In this document: piece by piece, positions 6,530 to 12,840 of the stretch
How positions within the stretch are numbered: position 1 is the first letter of the stretch
Layout: each line of letters begins with the position of its first letter
Source: an uncultured Desulfurobacterium sp.
GTDB taxonomy: Bacteria > Aquificota > Aquificia > Desulfurobacteriales > Desulfurobacteriaceae
Direction of reading: 5' to 3'
DNA: 12,840 nt
Assembly (NCBI GenBank): GCA_913055135.1
Contig: CAJXJV010000017.1
Coordinates: 1-12,840 of the forward strand
Position numbers and translations under genes: made by a program
Notes under the pieces: generated by a model
Seen by the model: the letters and a program-made list of their open reading frames with translations, nothing else
The model's database searches: none
Told to the model about the DNA's origin: nothing

Positions 6530-6988
6530 ATGAGACTTTTCAGTCCAGCATTTGGAAATGGAGAGTATGTACCAATCAAATACACATGCGATGGTGAAGA
6601 TATTTCTCCACCGCTTCTCTTCTTTGACATTCCAGATGAAACACAGAGTTTTGCCATTATAGTGGACGATCCGGATGCGCCATCTGGAGTTTTTACTCAC
6701 TGGATAATTTACGACATTCCTGGTAATTTTGAGGGACTGCCAGAAGATGTTCCTCCCGCATCTGAGCTTGAATATGGCATAAAACAGGGAGTAAACGGGT
6801 TTGGCAGGATAGGTTACAACGGTCCCTGTCCTCCTCCGGGAAGACCCCATAGGTACTTTTTCATCCTCTTTGCCCTTGACGTTCCAACAATTGGACTTCC
6901 GGCGGGAGTTTCAAAAGGAGATTTCCTTAAAGCTATTGATGGACATGTAATTACACAGGATGAGCTTGTGGGTCTTTACGGCAGATAA
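6530..6988 (+). CDS. YbhB/YbcL family Raf kinase inhibitor-like (PEBP) protein
   Basis: This is a small single-domain phosphatidylethanolamine-binding-protein fold of 152 residues, the usual size for the bacterial and archaeal members. Family marks are FSPAF near the N terminus, YTCDGEDISPPL (18-29), DDPDAP (46-51), THWIIYDIP (56-64), GYNGPCPPPG (95-104) and HRYFF (107-111). Together these form the conserved anion-binding pocket with H57 and H107. There is no signal peptide, so it is cytoplasmic. The biological ligand and role of bacterial members are poorly defined. The start at 6530 is chosen over an in-frame TTG at 6518 because GGGGGA (6520-6525) lies just upstream and MRLFSPAF matches the normal beginning. 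It lies 28 nt after the AmrS gene and 14 nt before the beta-CASP gene, so all three may be co-transcribed. Confidence 0.93.
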   Translation: MRLFSPAFGNGEYVPIKYTCDGEDISPPLLFFDIPDETQSFAIIVDDPDAPSGVFTHWIIYDIPGNFEGLPEDVPPASELEYGIKQGVNGFGRIGYNGPCPPPGRPHRYFFILFALDVPTIGLPAGVSKGDFLKAIDGHVITQDELVGLYGR

Positions 6989-7002
6989 TAAATTTCTCTT
7001 CC

Positions 7003-8259
7003 ATGGAAAACTTACTTATACCGATTGGTGGTGGAAACGAGATAGGAGCCAGTTCCTATCTCTATATAGTGGATGGTGTTAAGATTCTTGTGGATTCGGG
7101 GATAAGGTTTAACGTTAAAGAGCCTTATCCCGATTTTGAACTCCTCAAGAGCATTGCTCCTGAGCTCGATGCAATTTTCATTACCCATGCCCACGTTGAC
7201 CATTGTGGAAGTCTCCATATCCTCTCTTCACTCTATCCGGAAACTCCAATTTATACCACCCATGAGACTGCCCAGCTTCTCTCCCTCATGGTTGAAGATG
7301 CGATAAAGGTTAGATATATAAAAGAAAAAAGTCTGGATGAGTGGAGAGAGTACAGGCTTCTTGATGAAGCTCTGGCAAGGATTGAGAGGAGAGAATTCTT
7401 TGATACAGTGACAATAAAAGATGTTGAAATTCAGCTTTTTCCAGCTGGACACATACTTGGTGCTGCCTCACTTCTGATAAAGTATGGAGAATCAAGATCC
7501 ATTTATCATACTGGAGATATCTCACTTCAATCACAGTCCACAGTTGGATCGGCAGAACTTCCAAATTCAAAGGTTGATCTCCTTGTAACAGAGAGTACTT
7601 ACTACTATTCGGACAGGAGATTTAACAGGGAAAAAGCAGTTGAGGAGTTCTATGAAACAGTTGTAAGAGTAATCGAGAGAAAAGGAAAAATTTTGATTCC
7701 AGTTTTTGCCCTTGGTAGAGCTCAAGAAATTATCCTCCTACTAACAGAGGGAATGAGGTTGGAGAAAATACCTCCAATGACCGTCTATGTTGATGGTCTC
7801 GCAAGGGAAGTTTCAAACATTTATGAAAATCTTCTGAACAGGAGACTCTTTAACTACTACGTTCAGCCAGCACCTACTTACGAAGGACTTGACTTTAAGG
7901 AAGCCTGTGAGGAAAACCTGAGAGAAGCTGACTGCATAATTTCCACCTCTGGAATGCTCATGGAGGGAACTCCCTCTTACGTTTATGCATCTTTTCTTGC
8001 TAAGAATGGAAAAAGTGCAATAATCTTCAGCGGTTACATGGTTGAAGAGAGTTTTGGATACAGGCTTCTTAATGATAGAGAAACTTTTAAGAGCTTTAAG
8101 TGTAAACTAAAAAAGCACCACTTCTCTGCCCATTCGGATAGAGACGAGCTCCGGGAGATAGTTGAGAGACTTTTTCCGGAAAAGGTAATTTTTGTTCATG
8201 GTTACCCAGGAAAAGAAGTAAAATACCACGGGTTTAACAGAGAGGTGATAAGGTTTTGA
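7003..8259 (+). CDS. MBL-fold beta-CASP ribonuclease-like protein (CPSF73/YSH1-type)
   Basis: The 418-residue protein has every motif of a beta-CASP metallo-hydrolase acting on RNA. They are GGGNEIGASSYL at the N terminus, HAHVDHCG (62-69, motif 2), GHILGAAS (149-156, motif 3), HTGDIS (169-174, motif 4), TEST (196-199, beta-CASP motif A), FSAHSD with H377 (motif B) and FVHG with H399 (motif C). The family includes endo- and 5'-3' exoribonucleases. This one is clearly shorter than bacterial RNase J (about 550) and lacks its C-terminal domain and any KH domain, so it fits the short CPSF73-like group. Its actual RNA targets cannot be inferred. No convincing Shine-Dalgarno precedes the ATG at 7003. 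Its TGA overlaps the TTG start of the next gene, so the two proteins may be made in fixed ratio. Confidence 0.93.
   Translation: MENLLIPIGGGNEIGASSYLYIVDGVKILVDSGIRFNVKEPYPDFELLKSIAPELDAIFITHAHVDHCGSLHILSSLYPETPIYTTHETAQLLSLMVEDAIKVRYIKEKSLDEWREYRLLDEALARIERREFFDTVTIKDVEIQLFPAGHILGAASLLIKYGESRSIYHTGDISLQSQSTVGSAELPNSKVDLLVTESTYYYSDRRFNREKAVEEFYETVVRVIERKGKILIPVFALGRAQEIILLLTEGMRLEKIPPMTVYVDGLAREVSNIYENLLNRRLFNYYVQPAPTYEGLDFKEACEENLREADCIISTSGMLMEGTPSYVYASFLAKNGKSAIIFSGYMVEESFGYRLLNDRETFKSFKCKLKKHHFSAHSDRDELREIVERLFPEKVIFVHGYPGKEVKYHGFNREVIRF
8242..8249 (+). promoter_or_regulatory. Strong Shine-Dalgarno GAGGTGAT for the TTG start at 8256
   Basis: GAGGTGAT is an eight-base match to the 3' end of bacterial 16S rRNA and sits 6 nt before TTG 8256, inside the end of the beta-CASP gene. 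It supports the otherwise unremarkable TTG as the real start. Confidence 0.75.
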
Positions 8260-9935
8260 GAGTCTATCTGGGTTATCCGGATTCCTTTTCAAGTAGGGGC
8301 TCTTTCAGGTTAAAGGACATGTTTCTGAATGAAATAGGTGTTGATTACGAAACGGTTCCTGTTGAGGTTAAAAGGAAGCTCCTTTCACTCCTTGATAACC
8401 TTGAGCAGAAAGAGTACATATATCTTGGTAGTGTTATTTACGATGCCATTGACGTACTTGAGTTTGCTCTCTTTTCAACCTCAGCAGAGAACTTTGAAGA
8501 GATAATACTTCCGGGATATCTCTACGGTAAGCCAACTTTCCTGATCAGAAATCTCTTTAAAAATTCTTTCAATAGAAGATTTTCTATCTACTACGATTTC
8601 AACTTCTTTTCTTCTGAAACAATCGTTGTAAATGTTGGTTATAGAAGGACTTCCATTTCTATAGGAGGAAAGCTTTTAGCTATTCTGCCTCTTGGGGAGT
8701 ACCACTTTGTTGATATTTTAGGTAGTTACCTCTTTAACAGGTTTTTAGTTGAAAAGGGGTTGTCCAACAGAGACCTTAGAAAGAGTGGGTTGAGAGGAGT
8801 GCTCCTTGATAGGTTCAGAGGTCTTGCAGGACAGATCCTTTTTAAAGGCAGAAGGGAGTTTTTCTTAGAAGAGCTTGTTTACGGAAGATCGATTTCTGCT
8901 GAAGAGATCTTTTTAGCTATTTCGCCCTATACAGGGTTCTCAAACTACGGAGATTTTATAGAGAAACCTGTGGATATTGCTTCTTCTATCGTTTTATCGC
9001 TCTACAACTATGAGGAGATTTTTAAAGAGAGACCGCCTGTTAGAAGTGCTGTTCTAATAGGAAGACTTACTTCTCCCTTTAAAGAGGTTCTTCAGAGGAT
9101 TTTTCCCATTCCAGTTCGAGAAATTGATGAAGTGGAATTTCTTAATCTATCCGTTGTTAATCCGGTTTTTAAGGTTTCCGTTAAAAAGGTGGACTTTCCA
9201 GCGGACAGCAGGACTTTGAACTTTAAGACCCCAGATTCAAATCCAGAAGAAGAGGCTGATATTCTGCTCCTAAGAAAATACTACAACAGACAGGATCTGA
9301 GAGGAATTTTCCTGATAGAGAGGTTAACAGAGAAGCAGCTTGATAATAAAGAAAAGGAACAGTTTATTTTTGAACTTCTTTCTATTTTGAAAAGAAGTAC
9401 TTACAGAACTAAGGAAGACATACTCTATCTCAACTACGCTATAGCTGCTCTCTGTAGGGTTGATATTCCAGAGGAGCTCTTTCAAAAAGTTCTTGACGAG
9501 ATGGTAGATAAGGCGTTTAACTGGTTTCTACCCTTTGAAACAAAGATGAATATTCTCTACTTCTGTTACAGATTTGCAGACAGGATAAAAGATGAAAGAT
9601 TTAAGGTCTTCCTTCCCCTCCTTTTAACCTACATCAGAGACAAAAAACTAACAGAAGGTGAGAGAAACTTCATCAGAACAGCAGTTGAGTCAATCTTTAA
9701 ACTTGACTTTTATCGTTACAAAGGCGAGAAAAGCCGTGGAAATGACGGCTGTAATTGTAGAAGAAAGACAGAGGGGGAGAAAAAACTTGTTTCCAGTGAA
9801 GTAGTAGGCTACAGAGGAAACAAGCCCGATTCCGGGGAATGCAGAAAGAATGCCGTACTCTCTTCTTTTGAAAATGAAAAAGAGCGGGAAGGTCAAGGTG
9901 TTCAAAATCATACACCGAAGGACAAGAATCTTTAG
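8256..9935 (+). CDS. Unrecognised protein with a degenerate actin-like (ASKHA) ATPase core and a C-terminal helical domain
   Basis: I do not recognise this 559-residue protein. Residues 122-160 (TIVVNVGYRRTSISIGGKLL, then LPLGEYH and DILGSYL) read like the second phosphate loop of FtsA/PilM/MreB-type proteins, normally VxDxGxxxT...G....PxGG..xTxDI. The acidic residue is replaced by N126. PVRSAVLIGRLTSPFKEVLQ (261-280) resembles the adenosine-binding strand-turn, with the usual GG replaced by GR. An ATPase role is therefore doubtful and a pseudo-enzyme or scaffold is plausible. Residues 331-485 are helical and charged. The last 81 residues (from S479) are antisense to a membrane-protein frame and look unnatural, so the true C terminus may be near residue 485-490. 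The start is the TTG overlapping the upstream TGA, with a strong Shine-Dalgarno. No signal peptide or membrane segment is visible. Confidence 0.8.
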   Translation: MRVYLGYPDSFSSRGSFRLKDMFLNEIGVDYETVPVEVKRKLLSLLDNLEQKEYIYLGSVIYDAIDVLEFALFSTSAENFEEIILPGYLYGKPTFLIRNLFKNSFNRRFSIYYDFNFFSSETIVVNVGYRRTSISIGGKLLAILPLGEYHFVDILGSYLFNRFLVEKGLSNRDLRKSGLRGVLLDRFRGLAGQILFKGRREFFLEELVYGRSISAEEIFLAISPYTGFSNYGDFIEKPVDIASSIVLSLYNYEEIFKERPPVRSAVLIGRLTSPFKEVLQRIFPIPVREIDEVEFLNLSVVNPVFKVSVKKVDFPADSRTLNFKTPDSNPEEEADILLLRKYYNRQDLRGIFLIERLTEKQLDNKEKEQFIFELLSILKRSTYRTKEDILYLNYAIAALCRVDIPEELFQKVLDEMVDKAFNWFLPFETKMNILYFCYRFADRIKDERFKVFLPLLLTYIRDKKLTEGERNFIRTAVESIFKLDFYRYKGEKSRGNDGCNCRRKTEGEKKLVSSEVVGYRGNKPDSGECRKNAVLSSFENEKEREGQGVQNHTPKDKNL

Positions 9936-10055
9936 TGGATAGTTCTCTGGAATACTCTCTCTTAAAATAGGAATAAAAAGAACCATCAATATGAAGAAGA
10001 TGGTTATCGTTATCTGAACAAGATATTTTCTAATTAATTCCGTAAGCTTCTTCAT
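9690..10055 (-). CDS. Small membrane protein with about four transmembrane helices, function unknown
   Basis: This minus-strand frame of 121 residues has the pattern of a genuine membrane protein. The N terminus is positively charged (MKKLTELIRKY, probably cytoplasmic). Four hydrophobic stretches follow at about residues 12-31, 41-62, 68-87 and 91-114, with charged connectors such as FKRREY. The ATG overlaps the 3' end of lpxC by 26 nt in another frame. I see no Shine-Dalgarno, so translational coupling to lpxC would be needed. Its last 246 nt are antisense, in codon register, to the end of the plus-strand gene. That explains why the plus-strand tail looks hydrophilic and odd. I cannot assign a family. 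Its position suggests expression with lpxC; any functional link is only inference. Confidence 0.65.
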   Translation of the reverse strand: MKKLTELIRKYLVQITITIFFILMVLFIPILRESIPENYPLKILVLRCMILNTLTFPLFFIFKRREYGILSAFPGIGLVSSVAYYFTGNKFFLPLCLSSTITAVISTAFLAFVTIKVKFKD

Positions 10056-10950
10056 CTATAAGGAGAGGAGATAGGGTTTCTCTTTCTTCAACTTCAAACT
10101 CAACCACTTCGTAAGCCTTTTCCTGATAAACGGTCTTAACTAAAGCAGCGTTCAATGCATGACCGGTACGGTAAGCCGTTATCTTTGCAAGGAGGGGATA
10201 TCCTAAAATGTAAAGGTCTCCTACGAGGTCAAGTGTTTTGTGGGCCACAAATTCGTTCTCCATTCTAAGTCCTGTTTCGTTCAAAATATCGTACTTATCT
10301 ATAACTATTGCGTTCTCAAGACTTCCACCTTTTGCAAGACCGGCAGCTCTTAGTGCTTCAACCTCATGGGAGAAACAGAATGTTCTTGCCTTAGAGATCT
10401 CCTTGAAGTTTTTAAGGTTATGGGTGTAAACAAGTCTCTGATATCTGACTTTTTTGTATGTATGGTCAAAGGAGATTGTATTATCTATCACAAGTCTGTC
10501 AGAAGGTTCGGCTTTAATCCTCTTATTATCGTGTTCAATAGATATTTCTCTTGTAAGCCTCAGATACTTTCTCTTTTTCGGCTGTTTTTTTACTCCGAAT
10601 TCTTCAAACAGGTAAATATAAGGAGCCGAGCTTCCATCAAGAATGGGAAGTTCCTCAGAATCAAGGTAAACAAAGAGATTATCTATTCCGAATGCAGAAA
10701 GAGCTGCCATTAGATGTTCAACCGTTTGAACAGAGATTTCTCCGTTTGAAAGGTTTGTTGCATAGAAAAGCCTTGATAGGTATTCTGGAGAGGCTTTTAT
10801 CGATGGAGAACCGGAAATGTCTGTCCTGATGAAGACTATTCCAGTATCCGGAGGTGCAGGAGTAAGCCTCACGTTCACCTTTCTTCCTGTGTGAAGTCCT
10901 ATCCCGCTAAAATGTATTTCCCTGTTGATTGTTCTCTGAAAAACCTGCAT
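10030..10950 (-). CDS. lpxC: UDP-3-O-acyl-N-acetylglucosamine deacetylase (LpxC)
   Basis: LpxC is the zinc-dependent committed step of lipid A synthesis, removing the N-acetyl group from the LpxA product. From ATG 10950 the protein has 306 residues and begins MQVFQRTINREIHFSGIGLH, matching the family N terminus. Zinc ligands are H79 (QTVEHLMAAL), H237 and D241 (AHKTLDLVGD). E78 and H264 (RTGHALN) are the general base and acid. LDGSSAPY (104-111) is another signature. The start is preferred over GTG 10974 because AGGAGAGG (10954-10961) precedes it, and a TATAAT box at 10980-10985 would place the transcript start at about the GTG. It lies on the opposite strand from fabZ-lpxA and has its own promoter. 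Its end overlaps the following membrane protein gene. Confidence 0.97.
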   Translation of the reverse strand: MQVFQRTINREIHFSGIGLHTGRKVNVRLTPAPPDTGIVFIRTDISGSPSIKASPEYLSRLFYATNLSNGEISVQTVEHLMAALSAFGIDNLFVYLDSEELPILDGSSAPYIYLFEEFGVKKQPKKRKYLRLTREISIEHDNKRIKAEPSDRLVIDNTISFDHTYKKVRYQRLVYTHNLKNFKEISKARTFCFSHEVEALRAAGLAKGGSLENAIVIDKYDILNETGLRMENEFVAHKTLDLVGDLYILGYPLLAKITAYRTGHALNAALVKTVYQEKAYEVVEFEVEERETLSPLLIDEEAYGIN

Positions 10951-10953
10951 CTG

Positions 10954-10961
10954 CCTCTCCT
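10954..10961 (-). promoter_or_regulatory. lpxC ribosome binding site (sets start at 10950)
   Basis: On the minus strand AGGAGAGG runs from 10961 to 10954, with its AGGAG core 6 nt before ATG 10950. The in-frame GTG at 10974 lies upstream of this site and has none of its own. Confidence 0.75.
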
Positions 10962-10979
10962 GGTAATCGTTCACTCAGG

Positions 10980-10985
10980 ATTATA
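10980..10985 (-). promoter_or_regulatory. Probable -10 box of the lpxC promoter
   Basis: The minus strand reads a perfect TATAAT here, 29 nt before the lpxC ATG. Transcription would begin near 10973, giving a leader of about 23 nt that includes the Shine-Dalgarno. The -35 region is poor: the best candidate is TTAGAA at 11010-11005 with a long 19-nt spacer. It is therefore either a weak or an activator-dependent promoter. Confidence 0.5.
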
Positions 10986-11008
10986 GTTTAGGAATGTGAA
11001 AAATTTCT

Positions 11009-11026
11009 AAGTTTCGTGGGAAACTT
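11009..11026 (-). terminator. Weak candidate terminator after the radical SAM gene
   Basis: AAGTTTC and GAAACTT form a perfect 7-bp stem around a 4-nt loop, 15 nt past the stop codon at 11041. On the minus strand it is followed by AGAAATTTTT, an interrupted T tract. The stem is AT-rich and would be weak, especially in a thermophile. On the plus strand the T run follows more closely, but no plus-strand gene ends here. It could also be an operator, as it abuts the -35 region of lpxC. Confidence 0.3.
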
Positions 11027-11040
11027 TTTGCAAAATTGCA

Positions 11041-12681
11041 TTAGTCACAGAGACCACACACCTTGCATCCTGGAAAACAGATTGGAGTGGACTTTCTCTC
11101 GAAGGTATTCTGGTATTCTCTCCAGAGATAATCTCTTCGTATTCCACTTTCTATCATGTCCCACGGGAATACTTCATCTTTTTCCCTTTCGCGGGTGTAG
11201 AGATTGTCAAATTTCAAGTCTCTTTCCTTTAAGGCTTTACGGAAAATTACCCTGTGGATAGCGGATTCGATGGCAGCTTCTCCTACTCTTGTATCCCCAC
11301 GTGAGACGATAGCTTGAAGAATAGCTCTCTTGACGTTTTCATGGGTGAATTTCACATTTGGAATTTTGCTGAGTGCTTTTTTAAGAAACTTTATTCTCTT
11401 TTCAATTTCAGATTTAGAGTTCATTCCATACCACTGTAGGGGGGTAAAAGGTTTTGCTATGACAGGATTCACACTCAGGTGTATTTCACCGGTTTTTCCT
11501 CTCTCTTTCCAGTATTTAAGTGCAATTTCCCTGAATACCTTTGTCATATCAACGATTCCTTTCAAATCTTCTTCTGATTCTCCGGGAAGACCGATGAGGA
11601 AGTAGAGTTTTAAGTTCTCTGCACCATGCTGGAGAGCTTTCTCAGCAAAAGAGAAGTATTTCTCATCTGGAACTTTCTTGTTTATTGCGTATCTAAGAGA
11701 TTCACTTCCTGCTTCTGGGGCAATTGTTACAGTTTTCTGTTCTGATTCCTCAATGATTTTGAAAATGTAGGGTGAAGGAGAAGAGGCTTTGAGCGAAGAG
11801 AAAGAAGCCTTTACGTTGTATTTTTTGAGGATTCTATAGAGTTCTTCCATTTTAGAGTAGTCTGTTACACCTGCTCCAATAAGTCCTACCTTATTTCCAT
11901 ACTTAGATGCTATTTCAATCTCTTCTTCTACAACTTCTATTTCCTTTTCCCTAAATGGAAGTCCCATATAAGTTGCCACACAGAAGCGGCACTTTTCTAT
12001 GCAACCCCTGTTAAGTTCAATTAGAAACATATCTTTAAAAGCAGTATCTCCTGAAAGGAAACAGGAGTGGGAAAAAGTTTTTGGAAAGATTGGAGATCTG
12101 AAAATTCTCTTTCTCTCACCATCAATTTTTTCTACAAGCTCACCGTTGTAGAAGAACTGGTATTTTTTACTTATTACTACGTTGTCGAACTTATCCAGAG
12201 TTTCCAGTTCTCCTCCGGATATCACTATTTCTTTAATTACTTCTTCGAGCCGTCCCTCAGCCTCTCCCAGATAAATGACATCAAAGATAGGAATAAAAGG
12301 CGCAGGATTGTAGAAAAGACCTATTCCTCCTCCAAAAATGAGTGGATAATTTCCTTCTTTTTCTCTTTCCTCTCTCACAGGGGGAATTCCTTCTCTGTGA
12401 AGAGTAGAAGCAACTGTAAACAGGTGGTCTTCATACGTAATGGAAAAAGCTACAACATCAAACTCTTTAAGTTCTCTTCCAAGAAAGAAAGAGGAATCTG
12501 AATCTATAAAAAAGAGGTCACAACTTACACCTTCTATGGAATTGATGAGAGAGTATATTCTGTGAACAGCAAGGCTTGAAAGCCCTACTCTGGTTTCTCC
12601 AGGATAAACCAGACAAATTGTTAAATCGTCTGGATTTAACTGTAAATGGTTACACTCATTTATCAGGATAATTTCAGACAT
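11041..12681 (-). CDS. B12-binding-type radical SAM protein, substrate unknown
   Basis: The 546-residue protein has a cobalamin-binding-like Rossmann domain at about 20-160 (ICLVYPGETRVGLSSLAVHR, FDVVAFSITYEDHLF, LIFGGGIGLFYNPAPF, IYLGEAEGRLEEV). The radical SAM domain follows with C227-x3-C231-x2-C234 (NRGCIEKCRFCVATY). GAGVTDYSKM, TIAPEAGSESLR and FLIGLPGESEEDL are typical SAM-barrel segments. It ends in a compact cysteine cluster, C535, C539, C542 and C545 (CFPGCKVCGLC), which could bind an extra Fe-S cluster or zinc. The canonical DxHxxG of classical B12 proteins is not seen, so actual cobalamin use is uncertain. It resembles the TIGR03960-like group often written as uncharacterised. Only 3 nt separate it from the upstream gene's stop, so it is co-transcribed; the Shine-Dalgarno is weak (AGAAGA). 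Confidence 0.88.
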   Translation of the reverse strand: MSEIILINECNHLQLNPDDLTICLVYPGETRVGLSSLAVHRIYSLINSIEGVSCDLFFIDSDSSFFLGRELKEFDVVAFSITYEDHLFTVASTLHREGIPPVREEREKEGNYPLIFGGGIGLFYNPAPFIPIFDVIYLGEAEGRLEEVIKEIVISGGELETLDKFDNVVISKKYQFFYNGELVEKIDGERKRIFRSPIFPKTFSHSCFLSGDTAFKDMFLIELNRGCIEKCRFCVATYMGLPFREKEIEVVEEEIEIASKYGNKVGLIGAGVTDYSKMEELYRILKKYNVKASFSSLKASSPSPYIFKIIEESEQKTVTIAPEAGSESLRYAINKKVPDEKYFSFAEKALQHGAENLKLYFLIGLPGESEEDLKGIVDMTKVFREIALKYWKERGKTGEIHLSVNPVIAKPFTPLQWYGMNSKSEIEKRIKFLKKALSKIPNVKFTHENVKRAILQAIVSRGDTRVGEAAIESAIHRVIFRKALKERDLKFDNLYTREREKDEVFPWDMIESGIRRDYLWREYQNTFERKSTPICFPGCKVCGLCD

Positions 12682-12684
12682 AAA

Positions 12685-12840
12685 TTAGTCTTCTTTTAAT
12701 TGTTCCAGTAGTTTGGATATATCTATATCAAGATCTTCCATGACTTCTTTACTTCCAAAAGATGATCCTATGGTTTCATGATGAGTTCTTTTAAATCCTG
12801 TATCAATTCTTAGAGGTCTCCCTTTTTCGTCAAATCCTGT
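12685..12840 (-). CDS. C-terminal 51 residues of an unidentified protein (5' end outside window)
   Basis: The minus-strand frame is open from the window edge to TAA at 12687-12685. The visible part begins TGFDEKGRPLRIDTGFKRTH, passes through a Gly/Ser-rich stretch (ETIGSSFGSKEVM) and ends in an acidic amphipathic helix (DLDIDISKLLEQLKED). I do not recognise it. Its reality rests on a clean open frame, sensible composition and the 3-nt spacing to the radical SAM start, typical of an operon. Confidence 0.65.
   Translation of the reverse strand, partial: TGFDEKGRPLRIDTGFKRTHHETIGSSFGSKEVMEDLDIDISKLLEQLKED

Noticed and set aside
10366..10713. 115-codon plus-strand frame inside lpxC
   Set aside because: It is antisense to LpxC with all catalytic residues intact on the other strand; no start signal.
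10951..10974. GTG start for lpxC at 10974
   Set aside because: It has no binding site, lies at the expected transcript start, and the ATG at 10950 has AGGAG at good spacing and the family N terminus.
12067..12501. 144-codon plus-strand frame inside the radical SAM gene
   Set aside because: It is antisense to a conserved coding region and its Phe/Ser/Tyr-rich composition mirrors Lys/Glu-rich sense codons.
1..12840. CRISPR array, insertion sequence, toxin-antitoxin or phage defence system
   Set aside because: No repeat-spacer pattern, transposase or integrase motif, terminal repeats, tRNA-associated integration site or defence-family domain was seen. Nearly all genes are housekeeping with uniform composition.

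Overview
The window looks like core chromosome of a Gram-negative, probably thermophilic bacterium. Three lipid A pathway enzymes (FabZ, LpxA, LpxC) imply an outer membrane with lipid A. The proteins are rich in Lys, Glu, Ile and Arg (mostly AGA/AGG codons), the base composition is moderately AT-rich and gene packing is very tight. My best guess is Aquificota, perhaps Desulfurobacteriaceae. That is inference from style and gene content; no rRNA or other phylogenetic marker is present.

Plus strand, 1-9935: one long co-directional run. It holds the acidic C-terminal end of an unidentified protein, ispF (isoprenoid precursors), fabZ and lpxA (acyl chains and first step of lipid A), an MBL-fold hydrolase, hslO (Hsp33 redox chaperone), purB (purines), an AmrS-type radical SAM enzyme, a YbhB/PEBP-family protein, a beta-CASP RNase-like protein and a large unrecognised protein with a degenerate actin-like ATPase core. 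Junctions are mostly 0-30 nt or overlaps. Two use the TTGA overlap, in which a TTG start overlaps the previous TGA stop. The wider gaps are before purB (130 nt) and before the AmrS gene (66 nt). The second contains a perfect 14-bp inverted repeat whose right arm is the ribosome binding site of the AmrS gene.

Minus strand, 12840-9690: the end of an unidentified gene, a B12-binding-type radical SAM protein, a weak hairpin and a TATAAT promoter box, then lpxC and a small four-helix membrane protein. The two strands converge at 9690-9935. There the last 81 codons of the plus-strand protein are antisense to the membrane protein.

Most genes are housekeeping and I see no mobile element, CRISPR array, tRNA, rRNA or obvious defence system. 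The points most worth checking are the hairpin over the AmrS start, the degenerate actin-like protein with its antisense tail, and two possible small or decayed reading frames in the gaps. An MBL hydrolase also sits where some bacteria keep a lipid A hydrolase gene.
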